Shown: positions 17,444 through 25,845, numbered from the stretch's first letter. The stretch is DNA of 64,000 nucleotides from Pseudogemmobacter humi (GCF_900609055.1 NZ_UXAW01000070.1:1-64000), one strand, 5' to 3'. Made by a program: numbers and translations. The notes: generated by a model from the sequence alone, not told the origin.

Positions 17444-18411
17444 TGCGCCGCGCCGCCGCGATCCTCGCCGCGCTTGCGCTCATCCTTGCCGGGCTCTGGT
17501 TTCTCGCCCCGCGCGAAGGGGTGGAGCGCGGGGTCGCCTTCGACACCTCGGTGCTGGGTGAGGACCCCGACCTCTGGCTGCATCTCAGCGAACAGCGCTA
17601 CGCCGACATCCGCCCGGGCGCAGTGAAACGCATCCTCTGGGCGGGCGGGCGCGGCGCGAGGACACCGCTCTCCATCGTCTATATCCACGGCTTCGCGGCC
17701 TCGGCCGAAGAGATCCGCCCGGTCCCTGACGAGGTGGCCCGCGCGCTTGGCGCCAATCTCTTTTACACCCGGCTCGCGGGCCAGGGCCGCGCCGGCGAGG
17801 CGATGACCGAGGCCAGCGCAGGCGACTGGATCCAGGACATGGACGAGGCCATGGCGATCGGGCGCCGGATCGGCGGGCGCGTCATCGTGATCGGCACCTC
17901 GCTGGGCGGCACGCTGGCGGCCATCGCCGCGACCGACCCGGATCTGTCGCGCGACATGGCGGGGGTGGTGCTGATCTCTCCCGCCTTCGCGCTGCATGCG
18001 CCGTCGAACCTGATGATGGACGCGCCCTTCCCCCGGCTCTGGGCGCCGCTGCTGCTCGGCTCCACCCAACATGTGGCGGCAGTGAACCCGGCTCACGCGA
18101 AATACTGGGCGACGGAGTTTCCCACCGCGGCGCTCTTTCCGGTGGCCGCACTGATGCGCGAGGCCCGCGCGCAGGATTACGCAGCGGCGAAAATACCGCT
18201 GCTGGCGATCCTGTCACCCGACGACGCCATCGTCGACCCCGCCGCGCTCGCGCCGGTCGGGGCCGCCTGGGGCGGAACGGTGCAGATCGAGGAACGCCGG
18301 ATGCAGGCGGGGGACGATCCCTTCGCCCATGTGATCGCGGGCGACATCTTCTCGCCCGGCCAGAGCGAGGCAGTCACCGCGCTGATCATCGCCTGGGCGC
18401 AGGCGTTATGA
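17443..18411 (+). CDS. Alpha/beta hydrolase with N-terminal membrane anchor or signal
   Basis: A 322-residue protein. Residues 1-25 (AAAILAALALILAGLWFLA) form a hydrophobic signal or anchor, so the enzyme is probably periplasmic or membrane-tethered. The hydrolase core has IVYIHGFAAS (oxyanion region), GTSLGG (nucleophile elbow), LAILSPDDAIVD (acid) and DPFAHVIAGDI (His). Substrate is unknown. It overlaps the upstream hydrolase gene by one base (TGATG) and the downstream remnant by an ATGA, so three hydrolase-type genes were once in one operon. Confidence 0.8.
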   Translation: MRRAAAILAALALILAGLWFLAPREGVERGVAFDTSVLGEDPDLWLHLSEQRYADIRPGAVKRILWAGGRGARTPLSIVYIHGFAASAEEIRPVPDEVARALGANLFYTRLAGQGRAGEAMTEASAGDWIQDMDEAMAIGRRIGGRVIVIGTSLGGTLAAIAATDPDLSRDMAGVVLISPAFALHAPSNLMMDAPFPRLWAPLLLGSTQHVAAVNPAHAKYWATEFPTAALFPVAALMREARAQDYAAAKIPLLAILSPDDAIVDPAALAPVGAAWGGTVQIEERRMQAGDDPFAHVIAGDIFSPGQSEAVTALIIAWAQAL

Positions 18412-18608
18412 GCGCGCTCCTCGTCGTCATTCCCGGCTTCATGGCCGATGCACGGGGCGCCATGCCGCAGGTTTCGGACCCGGGAGGCGGGCAGATCGGC
18501 CTGTTGCGCCGCCGGCCCGAAAAGGGTGACGCGGATCGCCACCGATCCGCTACTCCCCCGTCGCCATCGCCGCGCGAGGCCCGGCCGATCACCGCCCTCG
18601 CCGGATGA
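18408..18608 (+). pseudogene. Remnant of a third alpha/beta hydrolase gene
   Basis: The first 20-odd codons, overlapping the previous stop by ATGA, read MSALLVVIPGFMADARGAMP. That matches the usual opening of MenH-like hydrolases (LLLIPGFM.DAR...PQ). After about 18480 the resemblance stops. The frame becomes Arg/Pro-rich and ends at 18608, with no nucleophile elbow or His motif. Later sequence may hold scrambled pieces in other frames. I read it as an internally deleted, frame-shifted gene. Confidence 0.55.
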
Positions 18609-18636
18609 CCGGCCCGGCAAAAACCCGCGCCCCTGT

Positions 18637-18670
18637 CATTTTCTGTTCTTAAATATCCCCGCCGGAGGCA
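18637..18670 (+). repeat. Dispersed intergenic repeat, copy 1
   Basis: CATTTTCTG..CTTAAATATCCCCGCCGGAGGCA recurs almost unchanged at 40134-40168. Its core is found in inverted orientation at 40088-40113 and 63154-63186. All copies are intergenic. Confidence 0.7.
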
Positions 18671-18696
18671 GCCGCGGGCCTTGCCCGCGGCGCTCT

Positions 18697-20001
18697 TCAG
18701 GCCGAGGCCAGACGGATCGGCGTCACCGCTTTCGCCGGCTTGCGCTCGGGCCGCGGCGCGGCGGAATTGGCGTCGATGAAATCCAGCACCAGGGGGCGGA
18801 TGTTGAGCCGCCAGGACTTGCCCGCGAAGATGCCGTAATGGCCGGCCCCGGGCTCCAGATGCCGGGCCTTTTTCGATTCGGGCAGGCCGGTCAGCAGATC
18901 CAGCGCGGCGAGGCACTGGCCGGGGGCGGAAATGTCGTCCTTCTCGCCCTCGACGATCTTCACCGCCACCCGGGTGATGGCACCGATATCGACACGCTTG
19001 CCCTTCACCGCAAAGACGTTGCGGGCGATCTCGCGATTTTTGAAGATACGCTCGACGGTCGAGAGGTAGAATTCAGCGGTCATGTCCATCACCGCCAGAT
19101 ATTCGTCGTAAAAGCGGTTGTGGGCATCGTGGTCCGAGGCCTCGCCCCGCGCCTCGCGCAGGATCTGCTCGGTGAAGGCGCCGGAATGGCGCTCGGCGTT
19201 CATCGAGATGAACCCGGCAAGCTGCAACAGCCCCGGATAGACCAGCCGTCCGGCGCCCTTGTATTTGAAGCCGACGCGCTGGATCATCGTCTGCTCCAGC
19301 TGGCCCATGGTCACCCGGCGGCCGAAATCGGTGACTTCGGTCGCGGCCGCATCGGGATCGACCGGCCCGCCCATCAGCGTCAGCGAGCGCGGCTGCGCGT
19401 CGGGATCCTCGGCGGCAAGCCAGGCGGTGGCGGCCAGCACCAGCGGCACCGGCTGGCAGATCGCGATCACATGGGTGTCGGGGCCGAGTTCGCGCAGGAA
19501 ATCGGCGATATAAAGCGTATAGTCCTCGACATCGAACTTGCCTGCGCTGACCGGAATGTCGCGCGCATTGTGCCAGTCGGTCACCCAGACATCGGCATCG
19601 GGCAGAAGCGAGGCCACGGTCGAGCGCAGAAGCGTGGCGTAATGGCCCGACATCGGCGCGACCAGCAGGATGCGCCGCGCCATCGGCGCGCGGCGGCGCA
19701 CGAAGAACTGCACCAGATTGCCGAAGGGCCGCTCGACCACCACCTTCTCGTCGACCAGATGGTCCTGTCCATCGGGGCCGACGACCGAGCGGATGCCCCA
19801 GTCGGGTTTCGCCACCATCCGCGCGAAGCTGCGCTCGGTGACTTTGCCCCAGGCCGCCATCATCGGCAGCATCGGATTCATGGAAAGCGCGAACAGGGGA
19901 TAACTCGCGAATGCCTGCACCGAAGCGCCCAGCCACTCATTCGTGTTGCGGACGCTTTCCATAAGATCGTAGGTGGCCGTATACTTCACTTGCGTCTCCA
20001 T
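18697..20001 (-). CDS. phaZ: Intracellular polyhydroxyalkanoate depolymerase
   Basis: Hydrolyses native intracellular PHB granules to release 3-hydroxybutyrate oligomers. The 434 residues match the PhaZ1/PhaZa family: N-terminal MxTxVKYTATYDLMESVR, then APMSGHYATLLRSTV, ADVWVTDWHNARDIP, and the nucleophile segment ICQPVP with Cys182 in place of a lipase-box Ser, as in intracellular depolymerases. Cys nucleophile, Asp and His (GAGHYGIFAG near 400) are present. No signal peptide, as expected for a cytosolic granule enzyme. It is divergent from phaC and shares an intergenic region containing a PhaR-type operator. Confidence 0.95.
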   Translation of the reverse strand: METQVKYTATYDLMESVRNTNEWLGASVQAFASYPLFALSMNPMLPMMAAWGKVTERSFARMVAKPDWGIRSVVGPDGQDHLVDEKVVVERPFGNLVQFFVRRRAPMARRILLVAPMSGHYATLLRSTVASLLPDADVWVTDWHNARDIPVSAGKFDVEDYTLYIADFLRELGPDTHVIAICQPVPLVLAATAWLAAEDPDAQPRSLTLMGGPVDPDAAATEVTDFGRRVTMGQLEQTMIQRVGFKYKGAGRLVYPGLLQLAGFISMNAERHSGAFTEQILREARGEASDHDAHNRFYDEYLAVMDMTAEFYLSTVERIFKNREIARNVFAVKGKRVDIGAITRVAVKIVEGEKDDISAPGQCLAALDLLTGLPESKKARHLEPGAGHYGIFAGKSWRLNIRPLVLDFIDANSAAPRPERKPAKAVTPIRLASA

Positions 20002-20078
20002 GACCCCGGGGGCATGCCCGGCACTATTCGCTTCGCGGGGCCAGGGGCGGACGGGATCGCGGGGCTGGCGACGTGATG

Positions 20079-20089
20079 CTGCGCGGCAG
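20079..20089. promoter_or_regulatory. Candidate PhaR operator between phaZ and phaC
   Basis: CTGC-GCG-GCAG is a perfect CTGC-N3-GCAG palindrome. PhaR of Paracoccus denitrificans is reported to bind such TGC-rich sites. It lies 25 bp upstream of the phaC start and about 80 bp upstream of phaZ, so it could control both. Confidence 0.65.
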
Positions 20090-20113
20090 CAAATTTAGGG
20101 GGGAAATTTTTGT

Positions 20114-21928
20114 ATGACAACTGCCGGTAAAAAAGAAGATTCGGAAAGTGTAGCAAGGTTGGAACGGTTGAACTCCAATCTGGCCCGGATCGAAGAGCTG
20201 TCGCAGCGCCTGACGGCTGCACTGGCAGCACGCCGGGCGCATGATCCCGCGCTGAACGGACCGGCCGCAGATGTCTATATGAAAGCCGCCGCCGCCTGGT
20301 TCGCCGGCATGATGCGCGACCCCGCGAAAGTGCTGGAACACCAGATCGGCTACTGGGGCAAGACGCTGAAACATTACGTCGAGGCCCAGCAGGTGCTGGC
20401 CCAGGGCGAGTTCCGTGCCCCCCCCGATCCCGGCCCGGGGGACCGCCGTTTCTCGAACCCCCTGTGGCAGACGCATCCGTTCTTCAACTATCTCAAGCAG
20501 CAGTATCAGCTGAACGCCGATGCGGTCACCACCGCGATCGGCGATATGGACGCGATCGGCGACGAGGACCGGCGCCGGGTGGAATATTTCACCCGTCAGA
20601 TCGTCGACATGTTCTCGCCGACGAATTTCCTTGGCACCAATCCCGATGCGCTGGAACGCGCGGTCGAGACCGATGGAGAGAGCCTCGTGAAGGGGCTGGA
20701 GAACCTCGTGCGCGACATCGAGGCCAACAACGGCGAGCTGATCGTGACGCTGGCCGATAAGGAGGCCTTCTCCGTGGGCGGCAATCTCGCCACCACCGGG
20801 GGCGCGGTGGTCTACCGCAACCGGATGTTCGAGCTGATCCAGTATGCGCCCACCACCGACAAGGTGCACAAGGTGCCGCTGCTGATCTTTCCGCCCTGGA
20901 TCAACAAATTCTACATCATGGATCTGAAGCCGCAGAATTCGCTGATCAAATGGATCGTGGATCAGGGTTTCACCTTGTTCGTGGTGTCCTGGGTCAACCC
21001 CGACGCGTCTTACGCGGATGTCGGCATGGACGACTATATCCGCGAGGGCTATCTGCGCGCCATGACCGAGGTGCGCCGCATCACCGGCGAAAAGCAGATC
21101 AACGCCGTGGGCTACTGCATCGCCGGCACCACGCTCGGGCTGACGCTGGCGCATCTGCACAAGGCGGGCGACAAGACGGTGAAGACGGCGACCTTCTTCA
21201 CCACGCTGACCGACTTCTCGGATCCGGGCGAGGTTGGGGTGTTCCTCGACGACGATTTCGTCGACGGGATCGAGCGCCAGACCGGCCAGGACGGTATCCT
21301 GTCGCGGCTGTTCATGCAGCGGACCTTCTCGTTCCTGCGCTCGAACGACCTGATCTACACCCCCGCGATCAAAAGCTACATGCTGGGCGAGGCGCCGCCG
21401 GCCTTCGATCTGTTGTTCTGGAACGGCGATTCCACCAACCTGCCGGCGAAGATGGCGGTGGAATATCTGCGCGGCCTGTGCCAGCGCGACGGCTTCTCGC
21501 AGGGCGAGTTCAAGGTGTTCGGCGAGCCGGTGCGGCTGAAGGATGTCAGAGTGCCGCTCTGCGCCGTGGCCTGCGAGACCGACCACATCGCGCATTGGCG
21601 GGGCAGCTTCAACGGCGTGAAACAGATGGGATCGAAGGACAAGACCTTCATCCTGTCGGAATCGGGCCATATCGCCGGGATCATCAACCCGCCCTCGAAA
21701 GGCAAATACGGCCACTGGACCAGCGAGGCGCCGGTCGCGGGCCGGCCCGAGGACTGGCTCGCGGGCGCCACGAAGAACCCGGGCAGCTGGTGGCCCCGCT
21801 GGGCGGAATGGCTGGCCGACGCCTCGGGGCCGAAGGTGAAGGCGCGCACCCCGGGCGGCCCCGACAATCCGGTGCTGGCCCCTGCGCCCGGCACCTATGT
21901 GACCGCCGTTCCGAAGCTGATGCCCTGA
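20114..21928 (+). CDS. phaC: Class I poly(3-hydroxyalkanoate) synthase
   Basis: Polymerises (R)-3-hydroxyacyl-CoA into PHA at the granule surface. The 604 residues have the N-terminal domain (about 60-200) and the catalytic domain with Cys335 in GYCIAG (the lipase-box-like GxCxxG), catalytic Asp in CETDHIAHWRG (near 492) and His in SGHIAGI (near 519). The surrounding PLLIFPPWINKFYIMDL, VSWVNPD and LTRPE-type segments are class I signatures. A GGGGGG-rich ribosome site precedes the ATG. It heads the biosynthetic arm, with phasin and regulator genes downstream, and faces phaZ. Confidence 0.98.
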   Translation: MTTAGKKEDSESVARLERLNSNLARIEELSQRLTAALAARRAHDPALNGPAADVYMKAAAAWFAGMMRDPAKVLEHQIGYWGKTLKHYVEAQQVLAQGEFRAPPDPGPGDRRFSNPLWQTHPFFNYLKQQYQLNADAVTTAIGDMDAIGDEDRRRVEYFTRQIVDMFSPTNFLGTNPDALERAVETDGESLVKGLENLVRDIEANNGELIVTLADKEAFSVGGNLATTGGAVVYRNRMFELIQYAPTTDKVHKVPLLIFPPWINKFYIMDLKPQNSLIKWIVDQGFTLFVVSWVNPDASYADVGMDDYIREGYLRAMTEVRRITGEKQINAVGYCIAGTTLGLTLAHLHKAGDKTVKTATFFTTLTDFSDPGEVGVFLDDDFVDGIERQTGQDGILSRLFMQRTFSFLRSNDLIYTPAIKSYMLGEAPPAFDLLFWNGDSTNLPAKMAVEYLRGLCQRDGFSQGEFKVFGEPVRLKDVRVPLCAVACETDHIAHWRGSFNGVKQMGSKDKTFILSESGHIAGIINPPSKGKYGHWTSEAPVAGRPEDWLAGATKNPGSWWPRWAEWLADASGPKVKARTPGGPDNPVLAPAPGTYVTAVPKLMP

Positions 21929-21949
21929 GGTCTGCGCGGGCGCTCTTCC

Positions 21950-21991
21950 GCCCTCACGGGCGTCATCGCGAGCGAAGAGGCCCGTGAGGGC
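21950..21991 (+). terminator. Strong hairpin after phaC
   Basis: A perfect 12-bp stem, GCCCTCACGGGC / GCCCGTGAGGGC, with an 18-nt loop begins 22 bp past the phaC stop codon. No T-tract follows, so it may be an RNA-stabilising or attenuating hairpin rather than a true intrinsic terminator. Confidence 0.45.
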
Positions 21992-22185
21992 CGATGAGCG
22001 GGCCGGGCGGGGATGATTCGCTCGCGCAAGGGTTGTGCGGCCGGCGGCGAGGCTGCGGCCTTCCCGCTGCCGCAGGGCGGCGCGCCCGGCACATGCGCCG
22101 GAAATCTGCTGCAATCCCCGCCGCTTGCCGTCCGGCAGGGCGGCAGGCGGCGCTGTCATGACCCCGTTATGCGGATGGGTTATTG

Positions 22186-22223
22186 CTGCATTGCAGAAAA
22201 AAACTTGAAATGCTGCACCGCAG
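22186..22223. promoter_or_regulatory. Twin PhaR operators upstream of phaP
   Basis: Two perfect CTGC-N3-GCAG sites, CTGC-ATT-GCAG (22186-22196) and CTGC-ACC-GCAG (22213-22223), have centres 27 bp apart. They sit 69-106 bp before the phasin start in a locally A+T-rich stretch likely to contain its promoter. PhaR of this family represses phaP until granules titrate it away. Confidence 0.75.
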
Positions 22224-22291
22224 CATGTATATGATGGCTCAGGAAACGGGCAAGCCCCTCCCCAGAAAGCCCGATGCAGGAGATTGAAGCA

Positions 22292-22744
22292 ATGACCAAG
22301 ACCCCCGATTTCACCAAAGTGTTCCAGGACGTGCTGGCCTCGTTCCCGGTCGATGCCTCGGCATTCCAGAACGCCTTCCGCACCCAGGCCGCTTTCGGCG
22401 AGAAATTCTCGAAAGTCGCTCTCGAAGCCGCCGAGAAATCGACCGAAATCTCGGCCTCCTGGGCGAAAGACACCTTCACCCGTCTGGGCGACATCACCCG
22501 GGCCAAGACCGATCCGGCCGACTACACCAAGGCCGTGACCGATTTCGCCTCGAAATCGGCTGAACTGGCCGCCGAGAATCTGGCCGCCTTCGCCGAAGTC
22601 GCCAAGAAAGTGCAGATGGAAACCGTCGAGTTGATGCTCGCGGCCGGCAAGGAAGCCTCGGAAGACGCCACCGCCGCCGTCAAGAAAGCCACCGCCGACG
22701 TGCAGTCGGTCGCCAAGAAGGCCACCGCCACCGCCGCGAAGTGA
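22292..22744 (+). CDS. phaP: Phasin (PHA granule-associated protein)
   Basis: A 150-residue amphipathic helical protein that coats PHA granules and limits their coalescence. It is rich in Ala, Lys and Glu and built from helices such as FTKVFQDVLASFPVDASAF, VALEAAEKSTEISASWAK and FAEVAKKVQMETVELMLAAG, with an Ala/Lys-rich C-terminal tail. This is the Phasin_2-like architecture. GGAG (from the AGGAG near 22279) and the sequence context favour ATG 22292 over the in-frame ATG at 22274. It is preceded by two PhaR boxes and followed by a good terminator, so it can be transcribed to a high level on its own. Confidence 0.93.
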   Translation: MTKTPDFTKVFQDVLASFPVDASAFQNAFRTQAAFGEKFSKVALEAAEKSTEISASWAKDTFTRLGDITRAKTDPADYTKAVTDFASKSAELAAENLAAFAEVAKKVQMETVELMLAAGKEASEDATAAVKKATADVQSVAKKATATAAK

Positions 22745-22785
22745 TCCCTGGCGGCCACCGCGCCGCCGCAGCGACGATATGGTTC

Positions 22786-22817
22786 GGGCGGGCTCGCTGA
22801 GCCCGCCCCTGCTTTTT
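22786..22817 (+). terminator. Intrinsic terminator after phaP
   Basis: A perfect 10-bp GC-rich stem (GGGCGGGCTC / GAGCCCGCCC, 22786-22808) with a GCT loop is followed by CTGCTTTTT. This is a classic rho-independent terminator about 40 bp beyond the phaP stop codon. Confidence 0.85.
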
Positions 22818-22923
22818 ACGCCCCACCCTTGCTTTTTACGCGAAGCCCCCCTTAAGCTTCTCTGCAAGCGCGAAGCCGGGCCCGGCCCGGCAAGCCGGAG
22901 TTCCAGGGAGAGAAGGGGGCATC

Positions 22924-23481
22924 ATGTCCGATACCGACAAGCCGCTGCTGATCAAGCGCTATGCCAGCCGCCGCCTCTACAACACCGAGACATCCGATTA
23001 CGTCACGCTGGAAGATATTGCGGGTTTCATCCGCAAGGGCCGCGAGGTGCAGATCATCGATCTCAAGACCGGCGACGATCTGACCCGGCAATATCTGTTG
23101 CAGATCGTGGCCGAACATGAATCCAAGGGCCAGAACGTGCTGCCGGTCAATGTTCTGACCGATCTGGTACGCAGCTATACCACCGGAATGCAGACGGTGA
23201 TGCCGCAATTCCTCGCCTCGTCTTTCGAGATGCTGCGCGAGAGCCAGTCGAAGATGATGGAAAACCTGTCGGCCTTTCCCAATCCGATGGTCTCGGTGCC
23301 CGGGTTCGAAGCTTTGCGCAAACAGCAGGAAGCCTTCCTCAAAAGCATGATGGGTGGCATGGCCGCCTGGCCCGGCGCCTCGTCCGGCCCGGCGCCGGAA
23401 GAGCCCGCCGACAAGAACGAGGACATCGCCGAGATCCGGCGCCAGCTTGCGGAATTGCAGGCGAAACTCTCGAAACTCTGA
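22924..23481 (+). CDS. phaR: PHA synthesis repressor PhaR
   Basis: A 185-residue regulator that binds both PHA granules and the CTGC-N3-GCAG operators. The N-terminal DNA-binding domain (about 1-70: LIKRYASRRLYNTETSDYVTLEDIA) and PHB_acc segments (LLQIVAEHESKG, NVLPVNVLTDLVRSYTTGMQ) are typical. A C-terminal coiled-coil-like Glu/Gln helix follows (IAEIRRQLAELQAKLSKL). When granules accumulate PhaR is drawn onto them and derepresses phaP. It is 7 bp upstream of the LysR gene. Confidence 0.96.
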   Translation: MSDTDKPLLIKRYASRRLYNTETSDYVTLEDIAGFIRKGREVQIIDLKTGDDLTRQYLLQIVAEHESKGQNVLPVNVLTDLVRSYTTGMQTVMPQFLASSFEMLRESQSKMMENLSAFPNPMVSVPGFEALRKQQEAFLKSMMGGMAAWPGASSGPAPEEPADKNEDIAEIRRQLAELQAKLSKL

Positions 23482-23488
23482 GCCCGCC

Positions 23489-24433
23489 ATGTCCGGGGCC
23501 GAGGGCCGCGTCACGCTCTGGGGGATCGAGGTCTTCCTCGCCGCCGCCGAGGAAGGCGCGATTTCCGCTGCGGCGCGGCGGCTCGGGGTCAGCCCCTCGG
23601 GGGTGAGCCAGCAGCTCAGCGGGCTGGAGGCCGCGCTCGGCGCGGTGCTCATGGACCGCACCGCGCGGCCGATGACGATGACGCCCGCCGGGCTTATGTT
23701 CCGCCGCCATGCCCAGACCATGCTGAACGCGGCGCAAGAGGCCCGCGCCGAACTCGCCCGCGCCGATCTCGCCGGGCTGACGACGCTGCGGCTCGGGATG
23801 ATCGAGGATTTCGAGGCGGATGTGACGCCGCGCCTTCTGTCGGGTCTTGCCGCCGATCTGCCGGGCTGCCGGTTCCTGCTGGAAACCGGCCCCTCGCACC
23901 GGCTGCTCGAACGGCTGGAGGCGCGCGCGCTGGATATCGTGGTGGCGGCCGATCTGCCCGACGACAGCGCCAGCGAAGAGCGCGAATGCCATCCGATCCT
24001 GCGCGAACCCTTCCTCGCGATCCGCCCCCCCGGCGGCGACATCGCGCGGCTGCCGCTGATCCAGTATTCCGCCCGCCATGCCATGGGCCGCCAGATCGCC
24101 GCGCATCTCCTGCGCGAGGGGGTCCGCCCCGCCGCGCGGTTCGAACTGGACAGCTATCACGCGATCCTCGCCATGGTGGCCGCGGGCGAGGGCTGGGCGA
24201 TCCTGCCGCCGCTCGCGCTGCACCAGGCCCGCCGGTTCCGCGCCGAGGTCGAGGCCGTTTCCCTGCCCTTCGCCCCGTTCTCGCGCAGCCTGTCGCTGAT
24301 GGCGCGCGCCGGAGTGCTGCAAGACATTCCCGCGCTGATCGCCGGGCGGCTGCGGGCACTGGCCGGGGCCGAGGTGGTCGCACCGGCGCTGACGGACTGG
24401 CCCTGGCTGAAGGGCGAACTGGCGCTGACATAG
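23489..24433 (+). CDS. LysR-family transcriptional regulator
   Basis: A 314-residue LysR-type regulator. The N-terminal winged HTH (about 8-65) reads VTLWGIEVFLAAAEEGAISAAARRLGVSPSGVSQQLSGLEAALG. A linker leads to the effector-binding substrate domain (about 95-290). The ATG at 23489 lies 7 bp after the phaR stop, so the two are in one operon, which is unusual for LysR genes; they are often divergent from their target. The effector and target are unknown, and control of the PHA genes is only an inference from position. Confidence 0.9.
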   Translation: MSGAEGRVTLWGIEVFLAAAEEGAISAAARRLGVSPSGVSQQLSGLEAALGAVLMDRTARPMTMTPAGLMFRRHAQTMLNAAQEARAELARADLAGLTTLRLGMIEDFEADVTPRLLSGLAADLPGCRFLLETGPSHRLLERLEARALDIVVAADLPDDSASEERECHPILREPFLAIRPPGGDIARLPLIQYSARHAMGRQIAAHLLREGVRPAARFELDSYHAILAMVAAGEGWAILPPLALHQARRFRAEVEAVSLPFAPFSRSLSLMARAGVLQDIPALIAGRLRALAGAEVVAPALTDWPWLKGELALT

Positions 24434-24439
24434 CGGCAG

Positions 24440-24508
24440 CCCGAAATCTTCAAAGATTTCGGGCCAATTCCTTCAAAGGAATTGGTCCGGTTCCTTTGAA
24501 GGAACCGG
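24440..24508. repeat. Three tandem palindromes (REP/BIME-like)
   Basis: In line are CCCGAAATCTT-CA-AAGATTTCGGG (24440-24463), CCAATTCCTT-CA-AAGGAATTGG (24464-24485) and CCGGTTCCTT-TG-AAGGAACCGG (24487-24508). All have perfect 10-11 bp arms and two-base centres. They share the TTCAAA-type centre with the palindrome at 16605-16626. They sit in the convergent gap between the LysR gene and the aminotransferase gene and may serve as bidirectional terminators. Confidence 0.8.
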
Positions 24509-24523
24509 GCCTCGGCCCGCCGT

Positions 24524-25717
24524 TCAGCCCCTGACCTCAGTCACCGCCGCCAGCACCGCATCGGCCAGGTAATCCAGCTCGGCCTGCTCCAGCCTGACCG
24601 GCAGACGCAGGTCGCAGGCGCGCATCAGCATGGCGCGGGTCTGCGGCAGATCCGGCGTCTCGCCGAGGAACTGCCAGTTCCAGAACGCCCGCGCATTGCC
24701 CTCGGACAGGCCGAAGATCTGCACCGGCACGCCGCGCGCCTTCGCCGCCGCCTGAAAGGCGCGGGCCTGATCGTCGTTCCATTCCCCCGCCAGGTTGAAC
24801 TGGATCGAATCCGGCGCCCGCTGTTCCGGCGCCAGAGCCTCGGGCACGTTCAGCCACGGGCAGGCGTTCAGCTTTGCCGCGATATGGTCGTGATTGGCGC
24901 GGCCCTTCTCCACCCGCCCGGCCACCAGCGGCAGTTGCGGCCGGATCACCGCCGCCGACAGGTTCTGCATCCGAACGTTATAAAGCGGCAGTTTGTTCTG
25001 CCACTGGCCGAAACTGTTCTGAAGCCCGCCGTGTTTCTTCCAGTTTTCCTCATAGGCGCCCGACATGATGATCGCCCGCGCCGCCAGTTCGGGATCGTCG
25101 GTGATCAGCATCCCGCCCTCGCCCGCGTTCACCATCTTGTAGGACTGGAAGCTGAAACAGCCCGCCTTGCCGATGGTGCCGATCCGCCGCCCGTGCCAGG
25201 TGGTGCCGAGACTATGCGCCGCATCCTCGATCACCGGCACGCCGGCGGCCCCGGCCAGTTCCATGATCGCATCCATATCCGAGGTATGGCCGCGCATATG
25301 GCTGATCAGCACCGCGTCGGACCCGGGCAGCTTCGCCGCGAAATCCGCAAGGTCGATGCGGTAATTCGCGCCCACCTCGACCAGCACCGGCACGCATTCG
25401 GCATGGACCACCGCCGAGGGCACCGCGGCGAAGGTGAAGGCCGGGATCAGCACCCTGGCCCCCGGTTTCAGATCCAGCGCCTTCATGGTCAGGAACAACG
25501 CCGCCGAGCAGGACGACACCGCCAGCGCATATTTCGCCCCCATCAGCGCGGCGAATTCGCTCTCCAGCAGGGCGACCGGGGCATCTTGTGGCGCGTTGTA
25601 GCGGAACAGATCTGCCGATTGCAGCAGGTCGTCGATCGCGGCACGGGCGGCGGCGGGGATCGGCTCGGCCTGGTGAAGGTCGGGGGCGCAGAGAGCGGGC
25701 TGTTGACCGTCGGGCAT
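24524..25717 (-). CDS. DegT/DnrJ/EryC1/StrS-family aminotransferase
   Basis: A 397-residue PLP enzyme of the sugar-aminotransferase family (fold type I). The PLP Lys is in FQSYKMVNAGEGG (about 213), with the Asp of VIEDAAHSLGT and the HTSDMD segment earlier in the chain. The family usually aminates nucleotide-linked keto sugars or inositol derivatives, for LPS, glycan or aminoglycoside synthesis. No glycosyltransferase or sugar-nucleotide gene lies nearby, so the substrate is not predictable here. The start codon follows a perfect 23-bp palindrome that covers its ribosome site, suggesting local regulation. Confidence 0.85.
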   Translation of the reverse strand: MPDGQQPALCAPDLHQAEPIPAAARAAIDDLLQSADLFRYNAPQDAPVALLESEFAALMGAKYALAVSSCSAALFLTMKALDLKPGARVLIPAFTFAAVPSAVVHAECVPVLVEVGANYRIDLADFAAKLPGSDAVLISHMRGHTSDMDAIMELAGAAGVPVIEDAAHSLGTTWHGRRIGTIGKAGCFSFQSYKMVNAGEGGMLITDDPELAARAIIMSGAYEENWKKHGGLQNSFGQWQNKLPLYNVRMQNLSAAVIRPQLPLVAGRVEKGRANHDHIAAKLNACPWLNVPEALAPEQRAPDSIQFNLAGEWNDDQARAFQAAAKARGVPVQIFGLSEGNARAFWNWQFLGETPDLPQTRAMLMRACDLRLPVRLEQAELDYLADAVLAAVTEVRG

Positions 25718-25725
25718 GTTCAGAT

Positions 25726-25748
25726 TTCCTGAAACTGAGTTTCAGGAA
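25726..25748 (-). promoter_or_regulatory. 23-bp palindrome over the aminotransferase ribosome-binding site
   Basis: TTCCTGAAACT-G-AGTTTCAGGAA is a perfect inverted repeat with 11-bp arms and a one-base centre. On the minus strand its second arm contains AGGAAA, the likely Shine-Dalgarno, 9-12 bp before the ATG at 25717. It could be a protein operator or an mRNA hairpin that hides the ribosome site. Confidence 0.6.
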
Positions 25749-25845
25749 GCATTAAACAAGGCGCCCGGGACAATCCAGCGACGTTTCATCCCCCCGGCTG
25801 CTTTTCGCCAGTGGATTTCTTCCCCCAAAGCCCCGGGAAAGAGAA

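Noticed and set aside
20024-22867. A 947-residue open frame antisense to phaC, phaP and neighbours
   Set aside because: It is an artefact of high GC: Arg/Gly/Gln/His-rich, no domains, and it lies across well-supported genes on the other strand.
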